DNA of 64,000 nt, taken from assembly GCA_026419785.1 (NCBI GenBank), contig JAODTK010005823.1, forward strand, positions 1-64,000, read 5' to 3'. The first letter of the stretch is position 1. Every line of letters begins with the position of its first letter. Below, one piece after another: positions 11,287 to 23,929 of the stretch. The position numbers were made by a program, and so were the translations under genes. A model generated the notes under the pieces. That model was not told the origin of the DNA. It searched no databases and worked only from the letters and a program-made list of their open reading frames with translations. The stretch comes from Sclerodactyla briareus. Lineage: Eukaryota > Echinodermata > Holothuroidea > Dendrochirotida > Sclerodactylidae.

Positions 11287-12519
11287 CTGCAAACAAGGGA
11301 ATGTGAGTTTTTTGATTACGAAAATGCTAATAGGACATTTGGAATCCTCTATGCTTCTGCGGGGGTGACTATGAGTTTTTTGAACTGCCAGTCTCGCCTG
11401 TTTTGCATGATCAGTTGCTTCTGTTCTTGGTGGTGTTCGTAGGTTCCAGCCATATCTTACTTCAGGAGTGTTGAAAGGAGCAATTTACTGATTTAGCAAA
11501 TTAAAAAACAGCAGAACAAAAAACAAACATATAGCTGTGGCTATAGTCTGCCAGCTTTTTATCCATTCCCTTCAGGACTGATCTGACCATTCTCACCAGT
11601 TTTGTGGAAAATGTGAACTAATGGGAAAATTTGCACGAAGTCTGCAAATTAGACACATTATTACGACTTCCAGTGCCCATTCTCCAACTTTGATATCTAA
11701 GACCAAATATGAGGACCACATTAGGAAAAGTATTCATGAAATAGACAAACTTTCATGAAAGTTGGCATAAATTATGTAAATTTTATGTCCTCAGATGACC
11801 CGGACTACCACTTTTGAATTACCCGGAGACTGAAGGCATGCCTTTAAATAGCATATTCTATGCTCACATCTGTTACCAATGTACCAAACCATACCATAGT
11901 GCTCCAACGGTTTTGGCCTGTGATCTTGTTAACAAGCCTCAACACTAAAATAGGCCAATCAACCCCACCCCCCCCCTACTAAAATCCTATCAGATCCTTT
12001 CCACCCAACGCTGATACCAAGTTCAAATGCCATTGATTAGTAACTAAATACATATACCTATATAACACAGTGCGACCCGTATTCCTACGATTCGCAGTTA
12101 CAATCCTTCCACACTCTCAGGGATCATACCACGGATCATTCTGGATCCTAATCTGAGACATTCAAGGATGTGTGAAACACAAATTCTTGTTAGGATCGTA
12201 ATTGATATGTTCCAACTAGGTATAAATACAGCATACCCGTATGAGGTCATCACTGCAGACAATGTATGAACACATCCACACAGGTGATACATACAGAGCT
12301 ACAGTGAAAGGGATATCAAGGGAATTCCATGGTGGTTACTGAGTACTCATATGGTTTCACTTTCGGGGGAAGTGTATGCTGTCTACGCACTGTACAGAGA
12401 TCTGGAATATTTAACTTTAACAGTAGTCGTTCATTCATACACGCCAAGTAAATCTTCAGAGTAGAGTATGGCAAGCACTCCTTAGATCTATGCCCAACTG
12501 TTCGTGTACACCAGAAGTA

Positions 12520-13060
12520 GGCCATCATTATTATTGGTGGACCCTGACACAATATCCCTCTCACCTAGTGGACCCTGAGAAACCTTTCCCAGGGGTTTAA
12601 AGGACAACTGCAGGCTTGATACAACTGATGGTATATTGTGTAGAATGGGAAACTGGATCTTTAGGTCCAAACCCCATTTCAATACGATGTTCCTTTGTGG
12701 AGTGATTGGAGTTTGGTCAATTATGCAGAGAAATTGGGGAGAATCCCAATTCCACAATAACGCATGACATCACACTCGGCCAACCCGGAGAATTATGTTA
12801 TGTATTTCATTGTTTCACTTTGTTGAATAAGTCAACATTTAGCAGAGGTTTGATGTCTTTCTCTATCCAAAGTGCACATCAACCACCAAACCAAACCACA
12901 CAGGAATCCTCTTCCCATTGACTAAATGCTTTTCGAAGCGGAAACAATGTGTGAGTTTCAATAGAAAACAGAGAATGCTTGCAGGGTTGTGGAGTAATGA
13001 CATCATTCATTATTGCATAATGGGATGCCTTTCGACTTGTGCAATACACCTGCACAAACT
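12520..13060 (-). repeat. Dispersed repeat R2, copy 1 (S6 kinase intron 5)
   Basis: Its reverse complement aligns along ~450 bp with 30010-30455 and 37300-37770. Shared blocks include TCGAAAGGCATCCCAT, TTCGAAAAGCATTTAGTC, CTGCTAAATGTTGACTTATTCAACAAA, a (T)GATGTCATGCGTTATT block and GGAACATCGTATTGAAATGGGGTTTGGACCT. The CRE-like site reads TGATGTCA here instead of TGACGTCA. No open frame is conserved between copies. Confidence 0.8.
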
Positions 13061-13499
13061 TCAAAAGACTGTAACTCCTTAACAGAAAGTCGTATGAACT
13101 TCCCCGGCTTAGACTGACGCATTCCGTTTTTTCATCTAATATATTAGTATTAGCCTCTTTAATAATTCATCCTGCAGTTGTCCTTTGAAAGTTGTAACTG
13201 GAGTGTGTCACTTGCATGGTGGATGAGGTCTGTCAATTTCATCAGCAGGGCATCACTTGATAGAAAATATCTGGTCCACCTAGTGAACACTGATGCACCC
13301 TTCCCAAGGGTTATAGGGTGTGACATGGTTCAGTCAAAGAATCATTCGGGAGTGGGTCAATTGCATGTAACCTCTGTAATTCTGAATAGCTGCATGTTAC
13401 ATTGGACAGAGAATTCCACCTGGCCCAATGGCCACTGATGCACCCTTTCTGAGGGTTATAGGGTGCGTCATGCAACTGACATTAGTCAGGGTAACTCAC

Positions 13500-13646
13500 C
13501 AGGTAGATACTCCCGTATGAGGTCGAGTTTACCACCAGTCTGGAATGCATAGTGCAGGTCCACTATGAGGGGTTCTTCACTGCCTCCCGGATATTCCTCT
13601 CTGCCTTTGTGTGGGCTGTGTCCTTCTGGTTCCGCATGATGACAGC
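13500..13646 (-). CDS. RPS6KB1: p70 S6 kinase exon 5 (alpha-C helix to hinge)
   Basis: A 147-nt minus-strand exon, acceptor gcttcatcaatgcag and donor gtgagtta. It reads AVIMRNQKDTAHTKAERNI, then, after one base missing in a C/T run, IVDLHYAFQTGGKL, and ends EYLPG. Vertebrate S6K has AMIVRNAKDTAHTKAERNI and the same exon limits (family knowledge). It holds the alpha-C glutamate region that pairs with the ATP-binding lysine of exon 4. As read, the missing base breaks the frame. Tyr and Leu positions after GGKL are changed to Asp and Arg, which would be odd in a working kinase. Confidence 0.95.
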
Positions 13647-14251
13647 CTGCATTGATGAAGCAAGGAATACATTGCCGGTTAGCAAGGTTGGAACCTGTAC
13701 AAACCAACTCACCCACCCATCCATTCATCTATATTCTTATCTCTCTATGGATTTGAATGGATCTTGACCAAACTTTCACGTGTTTCTTGCTGCTGGGGTC
13801 CACAATTGACCACCTGAAAGGTCAAGATTCAAATATCATTAAAGGGGAGCATTAGGCTATTAAGGGGAGACTGCAAAGCCCTACTTTTCCTGCATATTAG
13901 GTCAAATTGCCATGACATGACTCGGTGGTTATTGCCCAGTGGGGGGTAGTATCTGTTTGTAGGCAATTCGTTCAAATTGTAGAATTAAATGCAATTTGCC
14001 TGCTTTCAACATCTAAATACTCATGCTTTGATGGACGTTTAACTAGAAGCAGCGAGGCATTTGCCCACAGTATTCCTAGACATGTGAAGAAAACAAAACA
14101 CAGAATTGTTCGCAGCACTGTGCCACACTGTGCTGTTGAATTGGAGGGAATTCAATCAGCCAATCGTTTTACAATTAAGGCAAATTCTTCGCAGGTTGTT
14201 ACATGACAATTTCTACAGGGACTGTGCAGGGAAACCTATTTAAAATATGTG

Positions 14252-15106
14252 TCAACAATTTAGTGTGCAGCACATAAGAATGTATATACCACAGATACAG
14301 AGATCGGAATTATACTGAGTGAATAAATAGAGCACTTCATCTGAAGTTGTTGGTAATTTGACAGCAATTCCTTTGATCGAACAATAAAAATCCTGAAATG
14401 ATGGTGTGGCATTCACACAGACACCCCCGCTGCACTCGTCTGATCCAGCGTACATGATAACATTGTTGTGTTCCTTGAGACGGTCAAAACTCAATAGGGA
14501 GATTTTGTCCATACATTTCCCACGAGCCATCTGGTCTTGTTCACGACTCGATTAATCATCTTTGCGATCCAGCAAACGTCGACCGTTTATAGCGCGCGAC
14601 AACTACTCCCACCTCCTACAGACCCCGACATTGCTCTTGTTAGCCTGTAAAACGGCTTTCCTACGGTGGTATTGAAAACACGCGGGTGATGACTAATCGC
14701 GTTTATTCAGCTCCATCATAGCAATTTCAACCAGTAATCGTCTCCATACCACCGTACCGCCACTATGCTGTGACGTTACACGCGAAAATTTAGTCAAGTC
14801 CGAACTCCACGAGGGCCCGCGTATATGTACTGCGGGCGTTACTACAGTTACCATTGACAATGCTGAAAATACGTTATTGGCGCTTGAGAAAAAGCAAAAT
14901 AACAGTTCAATTAGACGACTGTTGAGCTTACACCACGGATGCATATATAAAACAACTGGAGGTTGTAGTCGTGTAAGCCAGGCGATTAGAAGAAACAGTC
15001 GTCTATACATTAGACTAACGAGCATCATTTTCCAAATCAATCCGTTGGTGGGACCTGCATGGATTGTGACAGTGATCAGTGAACATGTATGTTGACCAAA
15101 CCCCAA
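14252..15106 (-). other. Open frames in S6 kinase intron 4, no exon supported
   Basis: Two minus-strand open frames (14252-14530 and 14693-15106) stand out by length. The second begins with a hydrophobic stretch that could be a signal anchor. I do not recognise either, neither is bounded by convincing splice sites, and the overlapping plus-strand frame is equally open. Best treated as unassigned intron. Confidence 0.25.
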
Positions 15107-15317
15107 TATATGTCAAGTAACACAATGGTGTAGTTCTTAATTATTTACAGGAATATAACTACCACAGTCTTCCAGGAATAAGATGTACGCCCTACATTGC
15201 AGGCACGTTATTTGTTAATTATGGGACCTCTTTTTTTCATTTAAATCCCCCCCCATATAAACAAATCTCACAGATGCACTTAAAAACCAATTAAAAGCTC
15301 ACCATTTCCACCCGTAC

Positions 15318-15384
15318 CTTCTTCAGACTTTTCATGGCAATATCTCGCCTGTATCAGTACCACTGATTTTCTTGACTTGAACAC
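15318..15384 (-). CDS. RPS6KB1: p70 S6 kinase exon 4 (ATP-binding lysine)
   Basis: A 67-nt minus-strand exon, acceptor ctgaaattccacag and donor gtacggg. Allowing one C missing after GTGTTC and one T missing after GAGATAT, it reads VFQVKKISGTDTGE, then IFAMKSLKK: 23 codons, the size of the vertebrate exon. It contains the beta-3 A-M-K lysine that anchors ATP. Phase 0 at both ends matches exons 3 and 5. Both missing bases are in homopolymer runs. Confidence 0.92.
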
Positions 15385-16179
15385 CTGTGGAATTTCAGGG
15401 TAAAAATATTGTCACATATTTTCTTTAACTTATGAAAAGTACAGACCAATAGTCTGATAAATGGTAAGCTTCAAGTGCAAACATCTTCATCTCATCATGG
15501 AGATGTACAACTACTGTAGTTGATGAATAGGTCCGACAAAATGTCTTCGTTTGTCCAGGTTGGTGAAAATTGGGGGTGACTGATATTTCACCATGCGAGA
15601 CATGCATATTACATGGTATGTGAACGTTGTATGAAATGGTTGTTGATTCACCTACATTCCAGTTAAATGTCCTCAATACGCGAATGACATCCATATTGGT
15701 TGTCTTCAACATGTAGGTTATTATAATGTACTGTAAACAACAGAAGGTCCATGCTTATTTGTAATAACTTCTGTCAGTGGTCTGCCATCAGTTTGACTAC
15801 TAAAATACTTTGGGGACCCACAAATTTTTTTTTTGAGGGTCTAGAGGGGGTTTATTGGTACATGTCAAATGGCGTAACGGTTCTTATCAATGTAACCCAG
15901 TGTAGTGATCGTCAAATTGAGCCATACTACAATCTTTTTCGCATCCCATGCTCTGCTGTTTCAAAGTTGTTGTCTCGAGTTGAAAATTACGTTTCAAATA
16001 CTCTGTTTAATTACTATATCAAAATAATTGCATGACTCTTACAGTGGCTTGCATATGTGCGGTTCAAGGAGGTCTATGAATCTTGTCTACTGGTTCAGAA
16101 CTGGTTGCTCCTGAGAGATACTATATGCTGACGACTCTGTACTAATTGCTGATACTATGAGGATTTAGTCCAGAAATTC

Positions 16180-16520
16180 AGAAAGGAAAGTGGGCAAATG
16201 GGCATTAACAGGTATGCTTGCAGTTTTCTGGCCACTTCAATTCCATGACTTTTCCAACCCAAATGAGAATTTCCAGACCTCTTTCGTGAATGTCTTACAT
16301 GAAAAATGCCATTCATGAGAGCAAAGACAGGCCAAGCGGCATCAACAGCTTTAACATAAAGCCACAGCAACAGACACATGCACTTTTGGAGAAATTTCCA
16401 TGCCTCTTTTCCATGACTTGGACAATTCTTCTGAATTTCAAAACTTTTCAGGCCTCGATTCTCTTTCTGAAATTTCATGACTTTTCCAGGTTTTTCCATG
16501 ACTGCCAGGAACCCTGATTC
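16180..16520. repeat. Repeat with recurring 'catgacttttcca' motifs
   Basis: Variants of TTCCATGACTTTTCCA occur at least five times between 16240 and 16505, ending in CAGGAACCCTG. The last bases, inverted, read CAGGGTTCCTGG, like a hAT-type terminus, but I found no matching left end or target duplication. Confidence 0.4.
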
Positions 16521-18494
16521 AGTGTGTGGTCGAAGTTGAATATGTACAAATTTATGATCATTTTCCCCCTGTAGTATCCCTGCTGTTGCTCTGTTCAGTT
16601 TGCTGAAAGGTTGTTGGCGCAACTCTAATTCTGCAATTCTTGTAAAACAGTTGGTGTATATTAGGGTGAAGATAGTGTTTTCTTTTGTTGAGCCGGTGTT
16701 GGTAATGATTTCCTAGATCTGTGGAGAAGTTTATGCTCATTCAGTAGGTAGATCAGTGCAGGGGGTATCATTGGGAAAAGAATCTGCGACAAAATAGGAG
16801 TGGTTGGAAAAAGTTCATGGAACTGCTTCTGTTCCTTACTTACTTCTAGGGTATTCTCTCTACAGTGTAAGGCTCGGAAAACTAGCTGGATCAAAGTTGG
16901 TGCGCCACGGGCATATTGACCGTTCTTAAAGCCCGAATAAGGTTGAGTCAACTCGGTGGAAGAAGGTGGCTGTTGGGTCCCCTGTCCGCACCCATGCTCG
17001 CATTGCTCTCGTTTGAATTGTTGCCCATTCAGCCAGCCATTAACCACTCCCTTCGTTCATTCAGTAGAGCCCCCCGTTGACAATGCTGCCAATAAGCAAA
17101 TCTTTCATACCGGTGCCTTTGCCCATTAGGTGTCAAAGGTTTTGCACTTTTCCAGTGTATATCTTCCTAATTCTACAATGGTCTTTCCATACATGTTGTT
17201 TCTCCGCCATCATGTCCCTAATACAATGTTCATGCTGATTGATTCTAAGGGTTCAAGAAGCCAGTAAGGCCCTCAAGGGCACTCTGGCGTGTGTGGTTTA
17301 GCACCAGGGTGATTGCTTGCATTTTCTTCTCATCTAGTGTTCAGATGATATCACGGGCAGGGGTGTAACTCGGGTCCGGGAGAATCCGCGTTTTGAAATG
17401 GTACATTCCGCTCGCCAATTTGGCATTCCTCGTCTTTCCGTGCATCGCAGATCCCGTCTCCGCGCAATTCCTCGCTCAATGTTTACCTGTTCCGCGAAAG
17501 TCGGCTTTACCGATTCTAGCACTAACAACTAACCTTGATCCTTACATTATGTCGTAACCCCATTCAAAATTCACAAAAACCTGTTTAAGCAAAATGTCCT
17601 TGCATTTCCACATGCGCTGGGCATCCCCCCCCCCTCCGAAACAGCCCTCCCGCCCCTCCCCCTATAAAGTAAACTCAACAAACGATTGTTTCATTCACCC
17701 GTCAAATATACCTATGTTATATCATTTATATGCTGTGCATCACGCTATGCACTGCACATATGACATGAGACACACTCAAACTACATGGCATCTGCTACCA
17801 CCCAACCATGCCGATTGCCGTCTTTGGCATGGATACCGAAGCAAGACAACGGCCTGATTTGATTGTGAATGTGCTCAACATAATCTGCAAAACTAAGATT
17901 ATCTTCCTTGTACCAGTAGAAATTGGTGAATTCAACCTTCCTCATGGCATTGCATTATCGTAGTCCCTACTACTACGTACGCGATCACAGGCCACACATT
18001 TTAGTGAATGGCGACCGCTACCGTACCTCGAGTGTTTCGGGCCAATGCGAAAACCCCTAGACGTTAAGTACAGTGTGTGCGGAGAGCTGATCGAACGTTT
18101 AATGTTTACCGCTCTACTATTGTGTACACATCACAGTCACAAATAAACATTGAACTTGCCGTCAACTATTCACACGCCAATCATTCGGCTAAGCATCGCT
18201 CTTCTCGCCGCGATTGGTCAGAATAGGAACAGAAATTAAGGGCACGGCACCTAACCTCATGTGTGAGTGTCCCTGTCGTGGACGTGAGTTAATTATTTCC
18301 CATCCACGTGGCTCCAAACTTTCCACAAGTAAGACATAGGGCCACCAGCGCGCCATCGGTGTTTGATTGGTTCATGACAGCAGAAGTCCCGCCCACTGCA
18401 CAGGGGGCACGGTGCGGTGTCCCGCCGTTGTGACAATTTGCGGAAAAGTACCCGGGGTGTTTTCTTCTTTTGAAGACGCGGGATCGGATTCGCA

Positions 18495-18775
18495 CAATTG
18501 ATTACTGAATATACTATCAAAGGGTTTGGTGAGTGTATCCAACTTACATTACATAAACGATCACAGTTTTATGAGGGAATTGAGATTGAAGGAAACGGGA
18601 TTGCAACTTGATTTCCTGGATAGGCAACACAATTAAATACTGAATCTACTATCGAAGCTTTGTGAGTTTATCCACTTTATATACATAAACAAACGATCAC
18701 AGTTTCAACAAAGGATTGAGAATGAAAGGGAACGGAGACTGCAACTTGATTTCATGATAGACAAGCATAATTTCC
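18495..18775 (+). repeat. ~140-bp tandem duplication
   Basis: Two adjacent diverged copies (about 18495-18635 and 18636-18775). Each contains a 'tactgaatctactatc' block, 'ataaac..acgatcacagttt', 'attgagattgaa(a)gg', and 'gcaacttgatttc'. The copies differ by several single-base changes and small indels. It lies in S6 kinase intron 3 and has no coding content. Confidence 0.8.
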
Positions 18776-19330
18776 GTGCAATCCGCAAGTTTTTTTTGAA
18801 ATTCGCGCTGACTGCCCCGAATTCCGCGCATAACCTGTTAGTTTTCCGCGATGCGCGGATTCCCCGGGCCTTAGTGTAAACCATTGACAACCGGCTCCAG
18901 TACCACCTTTACATCCCCGTTTGAAAGGAGGATCAGTGACCTCCTCCAGGATCCAACCACTTCTTGAAACCGGAGGGTGGTCCGATACATGTCCATGTGG
19001 ACCACCTAGAGCGCCCGGCGACCAGCCGAGTGTTAACTGCATAGTTCTTTCACTTCATTTTCCTCGTCTTTCTGCTCCAGACAGGCCTTACAAACATATG
19101 AGAGAACATCTCTGTATGGGACGCTTACTATACTATTTAATGTAGCCAGGTCACATTTTTTCTGGTGTCTAGAGTCAAAAGCTCACCAGAAATTTTACGA
19201 GACGCTAACTTTCTTTGAATTCCAGTGTGGATTTCTATCAGGGCACAGAAATCACAAAGTTGATCAAAAATACATGTGAGCTGCTGAAAGTAATACTTGG
19301 TAATTGCAGTTTCATACATTATCAATTTAC

Positions 19331-19439
19331 TTCCATAGCTCCTTTCCAGCACCTTCAGCAGCTGAAAGTGTTGTGGTCCCACCTTTTCATGAAGGGTCAC
19401 AAAGGGCATCGACACCTCAACTTCTCCACAGCGCTATAC
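19331..19439 (-). CDS. RPS6KB1: p70 S6 kinase exon 3 (P-loop)
   Basis: A 109-nt minus-strand exon after a strong polypyrimidine acceptor (ctcctttcttcttcaacag), with donor gtaaat. It reads EKVGPQHFQLLKVL, then bases that fit the glycine loop G-K-G-G-Y-G-K if four homopolymers (GGG, GGG, GG, AAA) are each one base short. The bases before it (TGTGGAGAAGTTGAGGTGTCG) resemble the CEKFEIS segment of vertebrate S6K. The glycine loop closes over ATP. As read the frame is lost at the loop. Confidence 0.88.
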
Positions 19440-20019
19440 CTGTTGAAGAAGAAAGGAGGGAAAAATAATGAAAATTTTTGTATTATAGTTCTGTGCTAAT
19501 AACCAGTTCCACCTGTTCAGTTTCATGGAGCATCCTGACTGAAACCTTGAGCATGCATTCAGTTATATGGTACACGGCTGGATGCAGGTGTGAACTAACT
19601 TGGATAGCATCACCACAATGTGTACAGATAAGATGTTTGTTATTTCAAATGACCTGTTCTAATGGTTATCTTGTTTAGCAATTGTCCTTAATTATGTTAC
19701 TCGACTAAATAGGGATTAAGGATTAATAAAGTACCTGCCTGCGCCCCCCTACTGCCTATCCCACCCACCTACCTGATCTATCTATGATGTGCTGTTGAAA
19801 GGAATTGCCTCGTCAGTTGACCATTACCCCAACAGCCTAGGGGTATCGCTATTCACAGGGTATATGATGCGCTAGGCTCTGAACAAAATGAGTGGAGTAA
19901 ATAAGTAACTAGGAATGAAGGAATGAAATTGTGTTATATATCATCATGTATATGTCAAGGTTCTATTCTCAAGCTGTTCTGTGTCTTCTTTGAGCATGGC
20001 AAGTAAGTTCATACCCAGG

Positions 20020-20110
20020 GGCATAAATATGGGGGGGTGAAACCACCCCCCCGAGATATGAAAAGTCGGTCCCGTATAGAGAGTGATTCTCATACCCTGG
20101 ACTTAACAAA
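20020..20110. repeat. G/C-run hairpin in repeat fragment
   Basis: GGGGGGG, a short spacer (tgaaacca), then CCCCCCC forms a perfect short hairpin after 'ccaggggcataaatat'. The same G-run/C-run layout recurs at 27178-27245 and 46717-46738. It is probably a fragment of a non-autonomous element. Confidence 0.45.
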
Positions 20111-21087
20111 ATCCACAAATGGAAAGAATCATAGCGGACTACTGTAGATATATATGGACCCCTGTAATGGCTGTATTGAAGTCAAGTGGAACCAAAGTTG
20201 TACCTACTGTAGTATTCCCTCGTTCAATAATCATGATAGAAGTTGGGAGAGTAAAGAATCAAACAATTGGAAACATTCAGAGCATTGGCAAAGAACTTAT
20301 TGGTTTTTCATTCCGCCCAAAAATCACCAAGGGGAAGGAATGTTCTTGCATATTCAGGGGGTGCAGGGTCTACAAGGGATGAGTTTAAATTTGTGATGGA
20401 TTAGTATCTGTTTTTAACTGTTGCCATTGTAGGCATACTTATAAAACTCATGGTCCAGGGTTCAACGTCAGCGGCTGAGCTAACCTACCTGAAACAGTTA
20501 ACAAAAACAATATAGAGCGTGGAATTTTAGCATGAATAGGTGAAGATAATAAAACATGCCAATAGGGATACTGTACTCCATTCATAATAATAATCTGTAA
20601 GATAGGGCATGTGCTAAGTGTTCACAATTTTGGGCAAAAAATTCATTTAACTATGCTGTATATTGACATTTTGACACATATGAACACCCAATTTCACCCA
20701 CCCCAAATATCCTCCAGGAAACCTGTGTTTTGTGAAATTCAGAAAAAACAGGATTGAATGCCCTTTGTTTTGCCACATTGCACGTATACGTGAATATGAC
20801 CATCCTATGAACCACCTAGCCAGCCTAGTTACCGCCCGCCCCACCCAGGGAAATAGTCTTGCCTCATTGCCGATCAAATCTGATCAACTTTCATAACGCA
20901 GTAAATGAACCCAGTGAAAGCAAAAAGCGCTTAATATGATCTTCAGGCACAACGTCTGATGTATTAAGGTCTCAATTTTTCTAGCATTGATCTCTGCCCA
21001 AACTGAGGGGATCAATAGCAATAATGTACAATTGAGGCATGTTTCATGGGAAGCTGGAAACATCTGTTCCTTGACACCCACCTACAT

Positions 21088-21363
21088 CAGTGGTTCCCAA
21101 AACTTTTCAAGGCCGGGACCCATTGCATGTAGCGCCATCAGAGCGTGGCCCCAAGTTGGTCTCGGAAATAATGAAGTTGTGCAGCATTTTGCATACCGTT
21201 GTTTTTCTCTCAGTGTGAGGGGTGAATTTTGTAGGATTGTGTGCGAACGTCCAAAATTCAGGTAAAATTTGGGTACCATCATTTTGAAAAAAGCCTCGAC
21301 CCCACAAGAATTGCTCACATACCCCCAGTTGAGTCGTGACCCCAGGTTTAGAAAAAACCATAC
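21088..21363. mobile_element. Non-autonomous hAT-like element
   Basis: Begins CAGTGGTTCCCAAAACTTTT and ends with a diverged inverted version (ccaggtttagaaaaaaccatac). The flanks CCTACAT (21081-21087) and CCTACGT (21364-21370) look like an old target duplication with one difference. The internal 276 bp are non-coding. The CAGTGGTTCCCAA end is typical of hAT miniature elements. Confidence 0.6.
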
Positions 21364-22659
21364 CCTACGTACTCAACCTAAATCTATAGCATGCACGCAG
21401 TGTTCCCACAGGTCAAATTTGTAGGGTGGTGATCGCCGACCTGGGGAAGGGGTCTAAGGGGCGGGGGTGTCCCCTCCCCTGTTTGAAATTTTGACCCTCG
21501 AAAAGTGGGCAAGATGCAGATGGTGCATATTTGGGCCATATTTGCTTTGATGTATTCCCAGAAATCTCCTTTACAGGCAGTGTTTTCAATTTCCACGATA
21601 GCAGAGTGAAAAAAAAAAAAAATCTTAAAAATGCGCAAAATAAGTGATAGATGTCAGCAAGGCTGCAAGTCGGAACTGTGATGCTCCCTTCCACATATTC
21701 TGAGGAAGATGGTAGCCAATGTTCTCTTCAGTGAAGTGGACGGTCCAAAGCTGAGGGGTCGTTTAGAAGCGATGTGGAACATCGGCCCCTGCCCCGGACC
21801 CATGCACTAGGAGCCCCACGCTCGCCATCCTGAACCTTTCCCACCCTACCCTCTCCACGGGAACCCCCCCCCCCCGACACTCGAGTCAGCAATCAGGTAT
21901 GAAGTGGATGCAACAACCTTTCATGAGTCTCATATTTCGATCACAGTCCAGACGAGAACTGTTTCTGCATTGAATCAACGTGTGACGTTCCCACATCGCA
22001 CTATTGTTGTGACGAGGCGCTTGCTCGTGCGGCTGCAATCCAAATAAGCTATAGTGAATTTCGGCAAGTTTTTAGAACATTTTCAGTTGTAATATGATGA
22101 GTTTATGTCAGAGACCATACAGGACATTTAGCAACTATTGACATTACAACAGTTACTTTGCAGGGGGGGACCCTTTCTCCTGAAAAATGTACAATCTCTT
22201 CGCCAGTTTAACGGAATTCGAGCTACATCATTTCCTCCGCCTAGCCTTACCGGTACAGACTTTCCAATGGCAATTCGCTACGACGATCTGCACTATTGTC
22301 ACTCGAAACCCTTGGTATACTGGAGAAGTCAACAATGGCAGACTATTGTTAAAGCCCTCAACTTGTCCGCGACTGCATCGCCTTCGTTCAGCAAACCTAC
22401 CGGCGCGGACCAAAAGGCGAGTAGAGTAAAATTCTGGAGAATACCTGCTAACTGCCGTCCACGGAAGTGGACGAATCCTCAGTCGGGTCAAGCTGGTGTC
22501 AACTATTCAAATCTCAAAATGTGACGTCACAGTTCCGGGAGGCGGCCGTTCCAAGCTCGACACAATCGTTCGGACAGTCATCAGGGCGACGCAGAAGCTT
22601 CACGAAAAGAGGCGGCCTGCGTACTGCGTACAGGAACCTGCACGTTGACTCGATGCGAC

Positions 22660-23330
22660 GAGCCTTTCGACGCCTGTCCGTCTGCTTGTTAAACCCTCGA
22701 TCGGTGAAAAACAAGGAACTGTCGATATGTGACTTCATCACAGCACATGACGTTGACATCCTGGCATTAACTGAGAACTGGCTCGGGGATACTGGCACGA
22801 GGTAAGGTTCGTCGGAACTGTACTCCGAGTACGACAGGTACATTCAACGCGCGTGTGATCGACGTGGCGGGGCGTTGTAGTGGTGACCAAAAAGTCACTG
22901 AAGACTTTACCGAAGTCCCCATCCGCGATTCATCGAGGCACAATTCGAACACCCACACATGGAATGTCTGTTGAACCTGATCGATCACTCGCAGTTCGAG
23001 TGTCCGTTGTGTACAGACCACCACCATCCCTGACAGAACGGCCTGCCACGTCAGTAAATTCTTCCCGACGCGTGGTATATTACCTAGAACAGTTGAGTTG
23101 CCCCTCAGGGATTTCTAATCATCGGTGACAGGAACGTTCACATGATGTAGCGCGGATAAGGACGGTCACCGCTTCTGAAACCCTCGATGCTCACGACCTC
23201 AAACAGCACGTCGCCGATCCCACCCACCGTCATGGTCACACCTTGGATGTGGTCATAACTAAAGGTCTAGCTCCATCTGCGGTCCGTCCCAACAGTCGTC
23301 GACCCCTGTTTGTTCGACAAGAATGGACTA
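22660..23330 (+). pseudogene. LINE endonuclease domain, broken
   Basis: Starts with LSVCLLNPRSVKNKELSICD and DVDILALTENWL, the first strand and catalytic Glu motif (TE.WL) of APE-type LINE endonucleases. Later blocks include VYRPPPSL, a GDxNVHM-like block near 23125-23145, and THRHGHTLDVVITK near 23222-23262. These nick the target DNA in living elements. Stops and shifts interrupt the domain. Confidence 0.85.
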
Positions 23331-23929
23331 TGCTGGAGACCATCTCGCAGTATTCGCGGAACTGAAATGCAGGACAAACACGCACTATACCGAGAAAATA
23401 TCTTTCAGAAAGTTCCTGCCATCTCCACAAAGATTTCATGGATGACATTAGACGTGTTCCATTCTGCACGAAAGTTTCTGGGTCACCGAAGACTTCGTCG
23501 GATTTATGATACAGGGACTCTCAACTCTGGTTGACAAGCACGGCCTCAGAATCGAAGAGGGTTCAGGAGAGTAAAAGCACCCTGGTACACATCGGGAAAA
23601 TCAGTGAGGCAAGGCAAAAGAGACGCCAAGCGGAAAGGACCTGGAGACGAAACTCAAACTTACTGGCATCGGGGATGTTACAAAAGGACAGTGCCGAGTG
23701 TACAGACAAAATCAGTGCTTCTAAGAAAAACTATTATTCCAGTAAGATCGGAGGTGGCACAAAACACGAAGGAGCGTGGGGCTAACTGACGGCCTGATGG
23801 GACGCAAGGGGCAGCAAGCCACTACCGAAGCATGAAAGTGGCGGGCAGTACTAGCAGGAGAGGTTCAACACTCTTCATATGACAAGATCCGACATCAGGG
23901 GCAAAACTTGGTGACAACAGACAGCTCTT

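Noticed and set aside
14252..14530. Minus-strand 92-codon frame (MARGKCMDKISLL...) as a host exon
   Set aside because: No family recognised, no convincing splice sites at its limits, and it lies within an S6 kinase intron.
14693..15106. Minus-strand 137-codon frame with hydrophobic start as a type II membrane protein
   Set aside because: Overlaps an equally open plus-strand frame. No conserved domain, and 137 codons in AT-balanced intron DNA can occur by chance.
20119..20382. Plus-strand 87-codon frame (MERIIADYCRYIW...) as a gene
   Set aside because: No recognisable family or splice sites, and two overlapping frames are equally open.
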